Shown: positions 1-6,302 of the stretch, one piece after another
Numbering within the stretch: position 1 is the first letter of the stretch
How the letters are laid out: the number at the start of each line of letters is the position of its first letter
From: Desulfovibrio sp. UBA4079
GTDB taxonomy: Bacteria > Desulfobacterota > Desulfovibrionia > Desulfovibrionales > Desulfovibrionaceae
DNA length: 29,973 nt
Direction of reading: 5' to 3'
Assembly: GCA_002382645.1 (NCBI GenBank)
Contig: DFYP01000036.1
Span: 1 to 29,973, forward strand
Position numbers and translations under genes: made by a program
The notes under the pieces: generated by a model
The model's input: only the letters and a program-made list of their open reading frames with translations
What the model was told of the DNA's origin: nothing
The model's database searches: none

Positions 1-1110
1 TGGCACCCAAAAGAACGGCAGGACCGCGCCCCCGTCTTCTGCGAAATAGAGCACCAGGGCCGTCAAATCCCGGGTGCTGGAGAGGTCCAGACCGGCCCAG
101 CACGGCCGCCCACGAAGCGCCGCGGCGTCAACTGGAGCCCCGCAGGCGTCCCAATCCACGCTGGAAATGAACCGCTGTTCCGAGTCAACGGCCTGGTTTA
201 GATACAGGTTGCGGAAGGCCGCTTCCTTTGCCGGGATGCGCCGGGCCTGGGCCGCGAATTGCCGCATTTCCTCCAGGCTTCGGAAGTCTCCCAGGGCTGG
301 ATTGCAGGCGTGCCACACGGCTTCATTCCAGGGGTCGGCATCGGCCGGGGCTTCGTAGATCGTGGCGTGAAAGCTCGGGTCTTCGATGATCCCGGACCGC
401 ACCTTGCGGCCGTACTCCGTCAGCTCTGACAGGACATGGTTCGGGTCGGAGCTCTGCGTTGAAATGACCACCATAAGGGGCTCGGCCCGGGCTCCCGTGC
501 CCGTGCTCAGGTTGTCCCACAAGCGCCGATCCGGGGCCTGTGCCAGCTCGTCATAGACCACGAAGGACGGGCTCAGGCCGTGGGCCTTGCGGGCATCGCT
601 GGACATGGCCTGATAGGTGCTCCCTGTCACGGAGTCTTCGAGCTGTTTGTTGAAGTCGCGGATGATGACGCGCTCGGAGAACTCGGGAACCCCCCGGATA
701 ATCGCCGCCAGCTCTCGGAAAATGATTGCCGCCTGATCCCGGTCAGAAGCGGCGCTGAAGACCTGGCCGCGGGGCTCTGCTTCCGGCCCAACTAGGTGGC
801 ACAGTGCCAGGCCAGCGGCCAAGGCCGTTTTGCCCTGCTTCCTGGGGCACGTCACAAGAGCCGTCCGCACGATGCGCCGCCCATCCTGGCCCGTGCGATA
901 GATGGCTTCCACGATCTCCCGTTGCCAGGGGCGAAGCCGCAGCTTTTTCCCGGCGTGCATCCCCGCGGTGATGGGAAGGGACTCCAGGAAGGCGATGACG
1001 CGCCCGGCGCGAGACAAACCGCGCTTCTCCCAGGGCAGGCGCTTACGCTTTTCCTTCTGGCCCTCAGCGGCCTTCTTGACGGGCTTCGCGCCCGGTCCAC
1101 GCTGTCCCAC
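1..1110 (-). CDS. Phage terminase large subunit (partial, C-terminus beyond window)
   Basis: This is the DNA-packaging motor and nuclease that loads phage DNA into procapsids. 370 residues are visible and the frame stays open to base 1; family members are usually about 500-580 residues, so the C-terminal nuclease part is mostly missing. Seen: a Walker A-like CPRKQGKT (about residues 88-95), a Walker B SFVVYDE (about 182-188) with its catalytic Glu, a following VVISTQS segment matching the coupling motif, and a GLDLSSTRDLT segment near the visible end that fits the first acidic nuclease motif. The start is a GTG at 1110 with AAGGA seven bases upstream; no ATG fits. The HNH gene ends 74 bp upstream. 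No small-terminase gene fits in that gap, although one usually sits there. Confidence 0.9.
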   Translation of the reverse strand, partial: MGQRGPGAKPVKKAAEGQKEKRKRLPWEKRGLSRAGRVIAFLESLPITAGMHAGKKLRLRPWQREIVEAIYRTGQDGRRIVRTALVTCPRKQGKTALAAGLALCHLVGPEAEPRGQVFSAASDRDQAAIIFRELAAIIRGVPEFSERVIIRDFNKQLEDSVTGSTYQAMSSDARKAHGLSPSFVVYDELAQAPDRRLWDNLSTGTGARAEPLMVVISTQSSDPNHVLSELTEYGRKVRSGIIEDPSFHATIYEAPADADPWNEAVWHACNPALGDFRSLEEMRQFAAQARRIPAKEAAFRNLYLNQAVDSEQRFISSVDWDACGAPVDAAALRGRPCWAGLDLSSTRDLTALVLYFAEDGGAVLPFFWVP

Positions 1111-1184
1111 AATGGTTTCCTTTTGAAACTAACTCTGTTCGTGACTGCCCGCTCGGTCTTTGGCGGTCAGCTCCCAGAGATTTT

Positions 1185-1499
1185 TCAATGATTCCACCAG
1201 TGCCGTCGGTCCATTGGCCGCCCCTGGGCATCGCATCCCTTGAGCGGCCGCCCCTTGCGCTTGGCATTGCCGAAGGCTCCATCTTCCGAGGCAGTCTTGC
1301 GGGAGTGGCAGGAGGCGCAGCACGAAGCTAGGTTATCCCAAGACCAGGGATCTCCGCCTTCCTTCACGGGCGTCTTGTGGTCCACCTGAGACGCTGGCTG
1401 TTCCCTGCCCGGCGTGCAGTACTCGCACAGGGGGGTTGCCCTGAGCTTGGACAGGCGCAGGCGTTGCCAGCGCTGGGTCGAATAGGGCCACTCAGCCAT
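1185..1499 (-). CDS. Phage HNH endonuclease
   Basis: A 104-residue HNH nuclease of the type found beside terminase genes in cos-packaging phages and satellites, where it is known to assist terminase cleavage. Seen: a first zinc-knuckle pair CEYC (about residues 25-28), a VDHKTPV segment with the catalytic His after Asp (about 40-46), an N-containing DNLASCC segment, and a second knuckle CASCHSRKT (about 62-70) giving the last HNH His. A GGGAAGGATC stretch just before the ATG is the ribosome site. The start overlaps the end of the upstream HU-like gene by 8 bp, so the two are probably translationally coupled. The adjacent downstream terminase gene supports a packaging role. Confidence 0.88.
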   Translation of the reverse strand: MAEWPYSTQRWQRLRLSKLRATPLCEYCTPGREQPASQVDHKTPVKEGGDPWSWDNLASCCASCHSRKTASEDGAFGNAKRKGRPLKGCDAQGRPMDRRHWWNH

Positions 1500-1695
1500 G
1501 ATCCTTCCCGGCGATGAATCGGAAGCGGCCCAGCAAATCCTTCATGGGCACGCCAAAGGGGAAGGGCACTGTCCCTGTCTCCTGCATGTCGCGCAACGTG
1601 TCGCTGAGCACAGAGACCATGATCTTGCTTTCGCGGTTGGAAAGGCCCTTGTCTTTCAGCCGGCGTTCGATCTCGCGCTTCGTCAGATTGTCCAT
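1492..1695 (-). CDS. Small phage protein resembling the N-terminal half of HU/IHF
   Basis: A 67-residue protein between the replication gene (10 bp upstream) and the HNH gene (8-bp overlap). AGGAGA precedes the ATG. The pattern LTKREIERRLKDKGLSN, then a long helix, then GTVPFPFGVP resembles the start of HU/IHF proteins: TKxELIxxL, helix, then GxxVxxxGFGxF. The protein stops where the DNA-binding arms would begin, so it would be only a dimerisation half. That similarity is read by eye and is weak. It could instead be an unrelated helical packaging or regulatory protein. Its place where a small terminase subunit is often found makes a DNA-recognition role possible, but nothing in the sequence proves it. 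Confidence 0.6.
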   Translation of the reverse strand: MDNLTKREIERRLKDKGLSNRESKIMVSVLSDTLRDMQETGTVPFPFGVPMKDLLGRFRFIAGKDHG

Positions 1696-1705
1696 GCTGT
1701 TTCTC

Positions 1706-3493
1706 CTATGCGGCCCGGCGGCCCTTGGCGTCTTCGATGTTCCGGAACCAATCGCCTTGCGGCAAGAGCCTGCACGCGTTCACGGTCTTGAACTTGAGCT
1801 GGAGCCCGTTCGGATTGGTCGCGGTCTTCCAGTTCTTGGCCTTCACGATCCGGCACAATCCAGGTTCAAGGGCAAGGTAAAGGCGGGGCTTTTCAAGGCT
1901 GCGCCCGCCGCCCATGCCTAAGTCAGCGCCCTTGTTCTTTTGCAAGGCGACGATGGCTAGGGCTCCATTGAGCTTGTCATGGATTGCCTTGAGCATCCCG
2001 CCCACGCGGTAGAAGTCTTCGGAGACTTCCAGGAAGTCGATGATGTTCAGCTTGCCCGGGCCTGGGCGGATGGCATCCTGAAAATTGTCGGTGCGCTCCC
2101 AGGCGTGGAAGGTCCAGGCGTCAAGGGGCATGTCGAACATGGCCAGACGCTTGCGGAGTTCCCCGCTCCCCATCTCGGAGTTGAAGTAATGGACCTCGGC
2201 CTTGTGCATGTTCTCCCGGACAACGTTCAAGAGAAAGGCGGTCTTGCCCGCGTTGGGCTCCCCGGCCACCACGGCGATGTTTCCGGGCATCATCTCCACC
2301 AAGCGGCTCAGACCGAAGGGCAGGCTCAGGTCCACAGGATCTTCCTCGGCCGCCTGCCAATCGATGGGCAGGCATTCGCTTTCCACTCTTCTCCAATTCC
2401 CGGAGCGCGCGCCCACGCGCTCTATCTTATTCTTGTGTCTTTCTCTTAAGAGTTTAGCGCTGACGGCGTTTCGCTGCTCCCTGGTGGTCAGCCCGCACCA
2501 CTGGCAAAGCTCGGAAGCGGTAAATATCCCGGAGCTTTGCTCGATGAACTGATCCACCATGGCGCTGATGTCTGCTGACGAAACTGCTGACGCGCTGCTG
2601 ACGAATTGCTGACGCGAGGTGATGCCTGCTGACGGTGCTGACGCTGCTGACGGTGCTGACGAAAAAGCCGGTTTGCTGACGGTGCTGACGCGCTCAGGCT
2701 CCCTCGGCTCCTGCTCACCGGCGGCCATGCCGGAGGCCAGGGTCTTGCCTGCCTCGGCTTCGGAAAGCCCAGCCCGGAGTGCGGCATGGAGAAGGGCGGC
2801 CTCGGCTTCGGAGCGGTCGATTTCGCCCCCAGCCACGAGCTGGCCAATGCAGAAGGCCGCGGCGTTCAAGGTGTGATTGCGGGAGCCCTGGGAGGCCAGC
2901 GCCACCTTGCCGCACTCGGACTCAAGAGCCGTTGCCCCGTACTTCGTTGTCCCTGAGCCCGTGGCCGCATTTTTGGGCGAGGCTGGCGCGGGGGACTTCG
3001 CCGGGGTCAAAATGAGCGACAGGAGCCATTCCGGCGCGTCTGCAAGGGGTGCTCCCTGCGAGGTCCAGGAATAGCCCGGAGTGGGCGGCGCGATGACGTA
3101 GCCACCCTCCCCGCGCACGTCCAGGCCGGTGGCCAGCTTGCTTGCGCTGTTCCTGATCTCCTGGCCTTCCTGGAGACGGAAATAGCGATGCTCCCCGCCG
3201 GAGCCGGTCCGGGCTGTCCACGTCCTGGGCAATGGCCCGTGCTCAGCCTCCAGAGCGGCCAGGGAGGCGGGGCCGTCCGGCAGGTCCACGTCCAGCACGA
3301 AGGCGTTGACGTTCTTGCCGGTGGGAAGCCCGATTTGAGCGCCGGGATTCTCGGCCCACCACGCATTGATCTGCTCAGGGTCGGCGGAAGCATCCTTGAG
3401 CCCGTGGGCGGTCAGGGGCCGCTTGTCCTTGCACGGGAACACGGCCCATCCGGCGGCGGCCAGGCCGAGGGCTGCGGTCAGGAGGTTAGCCAT
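1706..3493 (-). CDS. Prim-Pol / RecA-like helicase replication protein of the element
   Basis: A 595-residue replication protein of the mobile element. The N-terminal domain (about 1-165) is a bifunctional primase-polymerase: a GWAVFPC start, the FVLDVDLPDG segment carrying the catalytic acidic pair, and SGGEHRYFR with the conserved His. A Ser/Ala-rich linker follows (about 265-305), then a segment that could be a winged helix (about 310-360), and then a RecA/DnaB-like ATPase with GEPNAGKT as Walker A (about 411-418) and LNIIDFLE as Walker B. The usual role is priming and unwinding at the element's origin. GGGGAAGG about nine bases upstream fits the ATG at 3493. The linker is encoded by the octamer repeats described separately. 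It is the first gene inside the attachment site. Confidence 0.87.
   Translation of the reverse strand: MANLLTAALGLAAAGWAVFPCKDKRPLTAHGLKDASADPEQINAWWAENPGAQIGLPTGKNVNAFVLDVDLPDGPASLAALEAEHGPLPRTWTARTGSGGEHRYFRLQEGQEIRNSASKLATGLDVRGEGGYVIAPPTPGYSWTSQGAPLADAPEWLLSLILTPAKSPAPASPKNAATGSGTTKYGATALESECGKVALASQGSRNHTLNAAAFCIGQLVAGGEIDRSEAEAALLHAALRAGLSEAEAGKTLASGMAAGEQEPREPERVSTVSKPAFSSAPSAASAPSAGITSRQQFVSSASAVSSADISAMVDQFIEQSSGIFTASELCQWCGLTTREQRNAVSAKLLRERHKNKIERVGARSGNWRRVESECLPIDWQAAEEDPVDLSLPFGLSRLVEMMPGNIAVVAGEPNAGKTAFLLNVVRENMHKAEVHYFNSEMGSGELRKRLAMFDMPLDAWTFHAWERTDNFQDAIRPGPGKLNIIDFLEVSEDFYRVGGMLKAIHDKLNGALAIVALQKNKGADLGMGGGRSLEKPRLYLALEPGLCRIVKAKNWKTATNPNGLQLKFKTVNACRLLPQGDWFRNIEDAKGRRAA
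2573..2690. repeat. Ten exact copies of TGCTGACG: candidate replication iterons
   Basis: TGCTGACG (CGTCAGCA on the coding strand) starts at 2573, 2585, 2596, 2607, 2627, 2636, 2645, 2654, 2674 and 2683. Spacings are 12, 11, 11, 20, 9, 9, 9, 20 and 9 bp, so the copies fall in different reading frames of the replication gene and cannot all come from a repeated peptide. A further 7-base copy (GCTGACG) is at 2459-2465. Next to it, 2421-2456 is strongly AT-rich (about 28% GC). Iterons plus an AT-rich element inside a replication gene is the layout of the lambda O origin; origin function here is inference. Confidence 0.7.
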
Positions 3494-3541
3494 TGGCCAC
3501 CACCTTCCCCAGCATCGCCAGACGCAGGGCAGACCACCCCC

Positions 3542-3564
3542 TGGATATCCCGGTGGATATCCCG
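3542..3564. repeat. Tandem palindromic repeat TGGATATCCCG x2
   Basis: TGGATATCCCG occurs at 3542-3552 and 3554-3564, a 12-bp period, each copy containing the perfect palindrome GGATATCC. It lies in the 155 bp between the replication gene start and the tRNA-Glu fragment. That position suits an operator for the leftward genes or arm sites for a recombinase or excisionase. No clear promoter is visible beside it. Confidence 0.5.
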
Positions 3565-3648
3565 AGGCGTGCTATGGGGTGCTTTTTCTGCACTCCCATG
3601 CAGGGGCAACTTGTTGAAATGCTTGGCGGGTGCGGGATTGCCCGGCGG

Positions 3649-3692
3649 CTTTCACGCCGATAACAGGGGTTCAAATCCCCTTGGGGACGCCA
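3649..3692 (+). other. Attachment site: 3' half of a tRNA-Glu (UUC) gene
   Basis: The segment holds the anticodon loop CTTTCAC (anticodon TTC at 3651-3653, with U33 and A37), the 3' side of the anticodon stem, variable bases TAAC, a perfect T arm (AGGGG, loop TTCAAAT, CCCCT), the acceptor 3' strand TGGGGAC, discriminator G and encoded CCA (3690-3692). The bases before 3649 cannot pair as the anticodon stem, and the matching acceptor 5' strand GTCCCCA is absent upstream. This is therefore the displaced 3' end of a chromosomal tRNA-Glu cut at the anticodon loop, the usual crossover zone of tyrosine recombinases. The working tRNA should lie at the element's other end. Confidence 0.85.
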
Positions 3693-3702
3693 ACGATTTC
3701 AT

Positions 3703-3737
3703 AGGGTTGCAGCTTCGGTTGCAACCCTTTCTCTTTC
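3703..3737 (+). terminator. Intrinsic terminator of the tRNA-Glu gene
   Basis: An 11-bp stem (3703-3713 with 3718-3728, one G-U pair) is closed by a C-UUCG-G tetraloop and followed by TTCTCTTT. It sits 10 bp after the tRNA CCA and reads in the tRNA direction. Its presence shows that this side is the original chromosomal flank of the tRNA gene. Confidence 0.8.
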
Positions 3738-3746
3738 CGGAAACGG

Positions 3747-3905
3747 CTACTGCCCGGAACCCGCTCCCGCGCTCTTTTCCCGGAACAACGACACGACCTT
3801 CCCGCTCCCGAACACCTCGTCCAGCGCGGCCTTGGTTCCCCGCAGGGAATGCAGGTAGCGCGCCGTCGCCGGGGCGCCGGAACCCGACTGCGGGAGTGGC
3901 CTCAT
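3747..3905 (-). CDS. Possible small hypothetical protein (52 residues)
   Basis: A short leftward frame from ATG 3905; a TTG at 3929 would add eight residues. Codon use is strongly GC-ending, as in the core genes of the window, and the stretch RYLHSLRGTKAALDEVFGSG looks like a normal amphipathic peptide. No family is recognised. Against it: no ribosome site is visible, and the terminator of the upstream operon lies only about 30 bp before the start, with no promoter in between. It is convergent with the tRNA-Glu remnant. Confidence 0.3.
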   Translation of the reverse strand: MRPLPQSGSGAPATARYLHSLRGTKAALDEVFGSGKVVSLFREKSAGAGSGQ

Positions 3906-3931
3906 GACGGTTGAGGCGTTGCACGCCAACC

Positions 3932-3971
3932 GGAAAAAGCGCGAACCCGGGACGGCATGTCCCGGGTTCGC
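3932..3971 (-). terminator. Intrinsic terminator of the transporter operon
   Basis: A perfect 13-bp inverted repeat (3941-3953 with 3959-3971, loop GGCAT) is followed on the minus strand by GCTTTTTCC. It lies downstream of the last gene of the leftward operon, the membrane protein ending at 4039. A second weaker hairpin (3985-3992 with 4011-4018) precedes it. The rest of 3972-4038 shows nothing else. Confidence 0.85.
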
Positions 3972-4038
3972 CAGGCGGGAGGTGGGCAGCCCGTGAACAT
4001 ACTCACAGAAGGGCTGCCACAGGGAACAAGTGTTTCTG

Positions 4039-4323
4039 CTATGAGGCCTTGCTTTTCATCGACTTCGCCTTCGCGCTGATCTTCAGCAGTCCATAGATGC
4101 TGATAAGCAGCCAGAAGAACTCGATCAGGAACGCCGACAGGTTGAACTCAAAGAACAGTGAGACGATGATCAGCAACGATCCGATGGCGTTCAGCACCGA
4201 GTAGGCTGTCGAGCTGCTGTCCATCCTGTCCATCTGTATGAGCAGATAGGCGACGAGAATGCAGACGACACCCACATTGCCGGCAAAGTCATAGAGGTTG
4301 TAAGCCATTATCCCGTTGTCCAT
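4039..4323 (-). CDS. CBU_0592-family small membrane protein
   Basis: A 94-residue integral membrane protein with about three hydrophobic segments (roughly 12-30, 41-58 and 62-82) and a basic Lys/Ser-rich tail. The AYNLYDFAGNVGV start and the LSAFLIEFFWLLISIYGL end match the CBU_0592-like family, which has no known function. It is the last gene of the transporter operon, 13 bp after the binding-protein gene and before a strong terminator. The start could be ATG 4323 or the in-frame ATG 4308 (MAYNLYDF); neither has a strong ribosome site. Its place in the operon suggests a part linked to transport, but this family is also often found elsewhere, so the link may be chance. Confidence 0.8.
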   Translation of the reverse strand: MDNGIMAYNLYDFAGNVGVVCILVAYLLIQMDRMDSSSTAYSVLNAIGSLLIIVSLFFEFNLSAFLIEFFWLLISIYGLLKISAKAKSMKSKAS

Positions 4324-4336
4324 TGTGTTGATTCGC

Positions 4337-5350
4337 CTACTTCATCTCTGCCTTGACGGCTTCCATGTATTCCGGGTGGAGGAAGTCCTGGGCGGCTTCG
4401 AGCGAGACGCCCTTCTTGATCCGGCCCTGACCCAGGAGGAAATCGCCCACTGCCACGATGTCGTTGGCGGACTGTCCCTTCTTGCTGGAGCTGCCCAGGC
4501 AGGAGGGAGCCAGCTGCTCGGAGATGTCGAGAAGCGTTGTCCCGGCCATCATCCGGTGCGCCTCTTCCTCGCTAACTCCGCCCAGTTCCTGGACCACGAT
4601 CTTGACGGATTCTCCCGGATTCTTCTTCCAATAGTCGATGGCCCGCAGCTCACTCTTGATGAACTTCTTGACGAACTCGGGATACTTCCGGGCGAATTCA
4701 GGCTGCACGGTGATGACATCCCAGGTCAGGGCGCCCTGCTTGCCCATCTCCGCGCTCGTCAGCAGAATCTTTCCGCCCTGGGACACGATCTTGCCCAGGC
4801 TGGGCTCCCAGATGTAGGCCGCGTCGATGTCGCCGCGGATATACGCGGCCATGGCTTCGCCCGGAGCCATGTCCAGGATCTTCACCTTGGCCAGGTCTAC
4901 CTTGGCGTCGTTGAGGGCGCGCAGCAGCAGATAGTGCGTGGTGGAACCGAAGGGCGCGACCACGGTCTTGCCTTCGAGGTCCTTCAAGGAATTGATCCCG
5001 GGGCGCACCACGAGGGATTCAACCGCACCGAGGATGTTGGCGTTCATGATGCCCCAGTACTTCAGCCCGCCGGCGATGCCGATGGTCGCGGGCGGAAGCC
5101 CGACATTGCCGAAATCCAGGCTTCCGGAAGCCATGGCCGTGTTGACGTCGCGGCCCGAATTGAAGAGCACCCACTTGATGGGCACACCCATTTCCTTTTC
5201 ATGATACTTCAGGTTCTTGGCGATGAGTTGGCCGTTCACGAGGGACAGATAGCCGATGGTGACCTGCTTGGGCTTTTCCTCGGCCAGGGCCAGTGTTGAT
5301 ATGAGCATCAACGCTGCGGCGAGAAGGGTGATGCAGAGCGTACGCTTCAT
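4337..5350 (-). CDS. ABC transporter periplasmic binding protein, TauA/SsuA-like
   Basis: A 337-residue solute-binding protein for an importer of the nitrate/sulfonate/taurine class. Residues 1-23 are a Sec signal peptide (MKRT, hydrophobic core, ALA-E cleavage). The mature part follows the TauA pattern: VTIGYLSLVNGQ, a SGSLDFGNVGLPPATIGIAG loop, ESLVVRPG, a GKTVVAPFGSTTHY segment that lines the anion site in this family, and RGDIDAAYIWEPSLGKI. AGGAGG precedes the ATG at 5350. The closest match by eye is the taurine/alkanesulfonate group rather than nitrate, but the ligand is not proven. A 7-bp hairpin in the 97-bp gap before the gene may set its level relative to the permease. Confidence 0.88.
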   Translation of the reverse strand: MKRTLCITLLAAALMLISTLALAEEKPKQVTIGYLSLVNGQLIAKNLKYHEKEMGVPIKWVLFNSGRDVNTAMASGSLDFGNVGLPPATIGIAGGLKYWGIMNANILGAVESLVVRPGINSLKDLEGKTVVAPFGSTTHYLLLRALNDAKVDLAKVKILDMAPGEAMAAYIRGDIDAAYIWEPSLGKIVSQGGKILLTSAEMGKQGALTWDVITVQPEFARKYPEFVKKFIKSELRAIDYWKKNPGESVKIVVQELGGVSEEEAHRMMAGTTLLDISEQLAPSCLGSSSKKGQSANDIVAVGDFLLGQGRIKKGVSLEAAQDFLHPEYMEAVKAEMK

Positions 5351-5410
5351 CTTGAGCCTCCTGGTTTGGACACATCACATTCCGCGAATGCTTGCCCTAT
5401 CCATGAACAA

Positions 5411-5430
5411 GCCTGCCAACACCGGCAGGC
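5411..5430 (-). promoter_or_regulatory. Intercistronic hairpin between permease and binding-protein genes
   Basis: GCCTGCC (5411-5417) and GGCAGGC (5424-5430) form a perfect stem with a six-base loop and no T-run after it on the minus strand. Such hairpins between ABC genes often stabilise parts of the transcript so that binding protein exceeds permease; here that role is inferred from position only. Confidence 0.45.
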
Positions 5431-5447
5431 GTCGAGCCTGTGTTTTC

Positions 5448-6272
5448 CTACACGTACTTCCAGCGCAGCAGCCGCTTGGCCACGCCCCGGATGCAGCCGT
5501 CCAGCGCGATGCCGGTGATGCCCATGGTGATGATGCCCACGAAGATGATGTCCGAGCGCATGAACTTGCTGGCGTCCCAGACGACCCAGCCGATGCCCTC
5601 CGTGGCCGCCACGATCTCCGCCGCCACCAGCACCGTGTAGGCGAAGCCGAGACTGATCCGCATGGCGGTGATGATCATGGGAGTGGTGGCCGGCAGGATG
5701 ATCTTGAGGAACACCTGCCGCGGGGTGGCGCCCAGGGAGCGCGCGGCCTGGATGACCGCCGGGCTGACCTCGCGCACGCCTTCCACGGCCCCAATGGTCA
5801 GGGGAGGAATGGCGGCCAGGAAGAGCAACAGCACCTTGGAGAACTCGCCGATCCCGAACCAGAGCACGAGCAGGGTGTAATAGGCCAGCGGCGGCAGGGG
5901 GCGGTAGAACTCGATGATATAGTCGAACACCGCGCGGATCTTCGTGCTCTGGCCCATGGCGAGACCCAGGGGAATGGCCAGGAGGCAGGCTGCACTCCAG
6001 CCGCCCAGGACTCGGGCCAGGCTCACCAGCGTGTGAACGATAAGGTTCTTCCCGTGATACCCGACGGTCAGGGTCTCCACAAAGCCGTTCCAAACGTCCG
6101 CCGGAGAGGGGACGAACATCTTGGGCACGATCTCCCGGCGCGTCACCTCGAACCAGACGGAAAACAGAATGGACAGGGTGACGAACGTAATGATCTGCTC
6201 AGGGGTCGGCTTGACGCACTTCAGTCTTGCCAGCGTGGAGACCGGAGCCGCCGTGGCTTTTGCGATACTCAT
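5448..6272 (-). CDS. ABC transporter permease, TauC/SsuC-like
   Basis: A 274-residue inner-membrane permease with about six transmembrane segments. The EAA loop that docks the ATPase is clear: EGVREVSPAVIQAARSLGA followed by PRQVFLKIILPATTP (about 165-200). The segments PSPADVW near residue 57 and GWVVWDASKF near 228 are typical of the taurine/sulfonate permease group. GGAGGG precedes the ATG at 6272. Only one permease is encoded, so the channel should be a homodimer, although two different ATPase genes follow upstream in the operon. Confidence 0.9.
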   Translation of the reverse strand: MSIAKATAAPVSTLARLKCVKPTPEQIITFVTLSILFSVWFEVTRREIVPKMFVPSPADVWNGFVETLTVGYHGKNLIVHTLVSLARVLGGWSAACLLAIPLGLAMGQSTKIRAVFDYIIEFYRPLPPLAYYTLLVLWFGIGEFSKVLLLFLAAIPPLTIGAVEGVREVSPAVIQAARSLGATPRQVFLKIILPATTPMIITAMRISLGFAYTVLVAAEIVAATEGIGWVVWDASKFMRSDIIFVGIITMGITGIALDGCIRGVAKRLLRWKYV

Positions 6273-6302
6273 AATTCCCTCCAGAAATCACACAATGCCG
6301 GG

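Larger units (their letters stand above)
1..3692. mobile_element. Right end of a prophage or phage-satellite element integrated in tRNA-Glu
   Basis: All four genes here are leftward and phage-type: Prim-Pol/helicase, HU-like protein, HNH nuclease and terminase large subunit. The right boundary is set by the 3' half of a tRNA-Glu gene ending in CCA at 3692, followed by that tRNA's own terminator. The left end lies outside the window, as must the other attachment site and, probably, the integrase, since none is encoded between 3493 and 3649. The gene order, with a replication gene directly followed by HNH and terminase, is more compact than in a normal temperate phage and recalls capsid-forming phage satellites. 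A truncated or ordinary prophage cannot be excluded from 3.7 kb. Confidence 0.82.

Noticed and set aside
1129..1323. A possible small terminase gene overlapping the HNH gene end
   Set aside because: Only the last 20 or so residues lie outside the HNH gene, and there is no ribosome site or family match.
3486..3599. A 37-codon leftward frame whose TAA overlaps the start of the replication gene
   Set aside because: The stop overlap looks like coupling, but there is no ribosome site, the peptide matches nothing and it covers the tandem palindromes.
3643..3659. Reading the tRNA fragment as an intact tRNA-Lys using the CGGCG/CGCCG stem
   Set aside because: That stem would place C at position 33 and C at 37, there is no D arm or 5' acceptor strand, and the CTTTCAC loop fits tRNA-Glu.
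3652..3924. A 90-codon leftward frame ending in SPRGFEPLLSA
   Set aside because: The ending is the antisense reading of the tRNA-Glu T arm and acceptor, a common false protein call.
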